Assembly: GCA_023299945.1 (NCBI GenBank)
Contig: JALZVZ010000251.1
Location: 1 to 15,523 of the forward strand
Origin: Altererythrobacter sp.
Lineage (GTDB): Bacteria > Pseudomonadota > Alphaproteobacteria > Sphingomonadales > Sphingomonadaceae
DNA length: 15,523 nucleotides
Direction of reading: 5' to 3'
The position numbers were made by a program, and so were the translations under genes. The notes below the pieces were generated by a model. The model saw only the letters and a program-made list of their open reading frames with translations, was not told the DNA's origin and searched no databases. Below are positions 15,239 to 15,523 of this stretch, piece by piece. Position 1 is the stretch's first letter. Every line of letters begins with the position of its first letter.

Positions 15239-15440
15239 CTTCCACCAGCAAAGCAGCAAATAAATGCTAAGCACGAGCAGCATTGCACCAACCAGATAAT
15301 GCCAGCCTTGCAATGTTTCTCGCATGGGCGTTGTTTTGTCGGCGCGCGGCAACAATGTATTGACGATACTATGAACGGAAAATGTTGCGATTAACTGGCG
15401 AGGGCTTCGCCGGCGCTTGCGTCGATGAATTTTCGCTCAA
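15232..15440 (-). pseudogene. N-terminal remnant of the cytochrome b/c gene
   Basis: The minus strand reads ATFSVHSIVNTLLPRADKTT followed by PMRETLQGWHYLVGAMLLVL and KRRH, aligned with residues of the intact protein at 1714-3000 (VTFLVHNVINTLLPRTDKTL, PMREILRGYHYAVGTLLAIL, KRRH). Upstream, in another frame, a TTG at 15440 starts MSENSSTQAPAKPSP, similar in character to the intact N-terminus, and that frame then hits TAG. So the gene has a frameshift near the N-terminus and has lost everything after the second helix, including the cytochrome c domain. Confidence 0.85.
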
Positions 15441-15523
15441 ATTAGGCGCCTTGTGCCGCGGACCAAAGCCTGCCCGAGACTGCCGTCTGGGTGCAAAGCT
15501 ACATATCAGCGAAACGTTGCCTG
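15441..15523. other. Right edge, no feature seen
   Basis: The 83 bases upstream of the cytochrome remnant show no recognisable gene or motif and no obvious match to the leader of the intact cytochrome gene. Confidence 0.4.

Larger units (their letters stand above)
14843..15440 (-). repeat. Degenerate direct repeat of the 1-3000 gene block
   Basis: Three consecutive gene remnants (cytochrome, MFS, methyltransferase-like, in transcription order) repeat the order and orientation of the intact block at 1-3000, compressed from about 3 kb to about 0.6 kb by internal deletions. The two copies are therefore direct repeats flanking the catabolic genes. Divergence at many amino acid positions shows the duplication is not recent. 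Confidence 0.85.

Noticed and set aside
1..15523. Mobile element, CRISPR array or tRNA
   Set aside because: No transposase or integrase, no regularly spaced repeats and no tRNA-like cloverleaf was noticed; the repeat structure is explained by the duplicated gene block.

Overview
The window looks like a catabolic gene cluster from a free-living Gram-negative alphaproteobacterium, plausibly a sphingomonad with moderate GC. That assignment is an inference from the gene families, the tightly overlapping operons and the two lipoprotein-type and one twin-arginine-type export signals; no taxonomic marker is present. I see no rRNA, tRNA, CRISPR array, transposase or phage gene.

Layout. (1) Positions 1-3000, minus strand: an operon of a membrane cytochrome b/c fusion protein, an MFS transporter and the N-terminal part of a probable methyltransferase that runs off the left edge. 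The genes are joined by 4-bp overlaps. (2) Positions 3001-3501: a gene-free divergent promoter region with several inverted repeats. (3) Positions 3502-8531, plus strand: FAD-dependent aromatic hydroxylase, an Asp/Glu-racemase/arylmalonate-decarboxylase-like protein, a PuuE-like polysaccharide-deacetylase-fold hydrolase, a beta-lactamase-family lipoprotein and an IclR-type (MhpR-like) regulator. (4) Positions 8535-8666: a headless lipoprotein remnant directly after iclR. (5) Positions 8667-14716, minus strand and convergent with (3): isocitrate-lyase/PEP-mutase-family lyase, two-domain VOC protein, aldehyde dehydrogenase, a second beta-lactamase-family lipoprotein and a Tat-exported M24 peptidase-like protein. 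(6) Positions 14843-15440: decayed, internally deleted copies of the same three genes found at 1-3000, in the same order and orientation.

Working model (inference): secreted or periplasmic hydrolases (two lipoproteins and the M24 protein) cleave a conjugated ester, amide or lactam. The flavin monooxygenase hydroxylates an aromatic or heteroaromatic core. The PuuE-like hydrolase and the cysteine-less AMDase-like protein open and rearrange or decarboxylate the product. The isocitrate-lyase-like enzyme makes a retro-aldol C-C cut, and the aldehyde dehydrogenase oxidises the resulting aldehyde. The MFS protein would import substrate and the IclR protein would sense it. The substrate cannot be read from the sequence.

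The most notable points are the direct repeat of a three-gene block flanking the catabolic genes, one copy intact as far as visible and the other a fossil; the lack of catalytic cysteines in the AMDase/maleate-isomerase-like protein; a lipoprotein remnant at the convergent junction; and unusually frequent TTG starts, often inside 4-bp TTGA overlaps.
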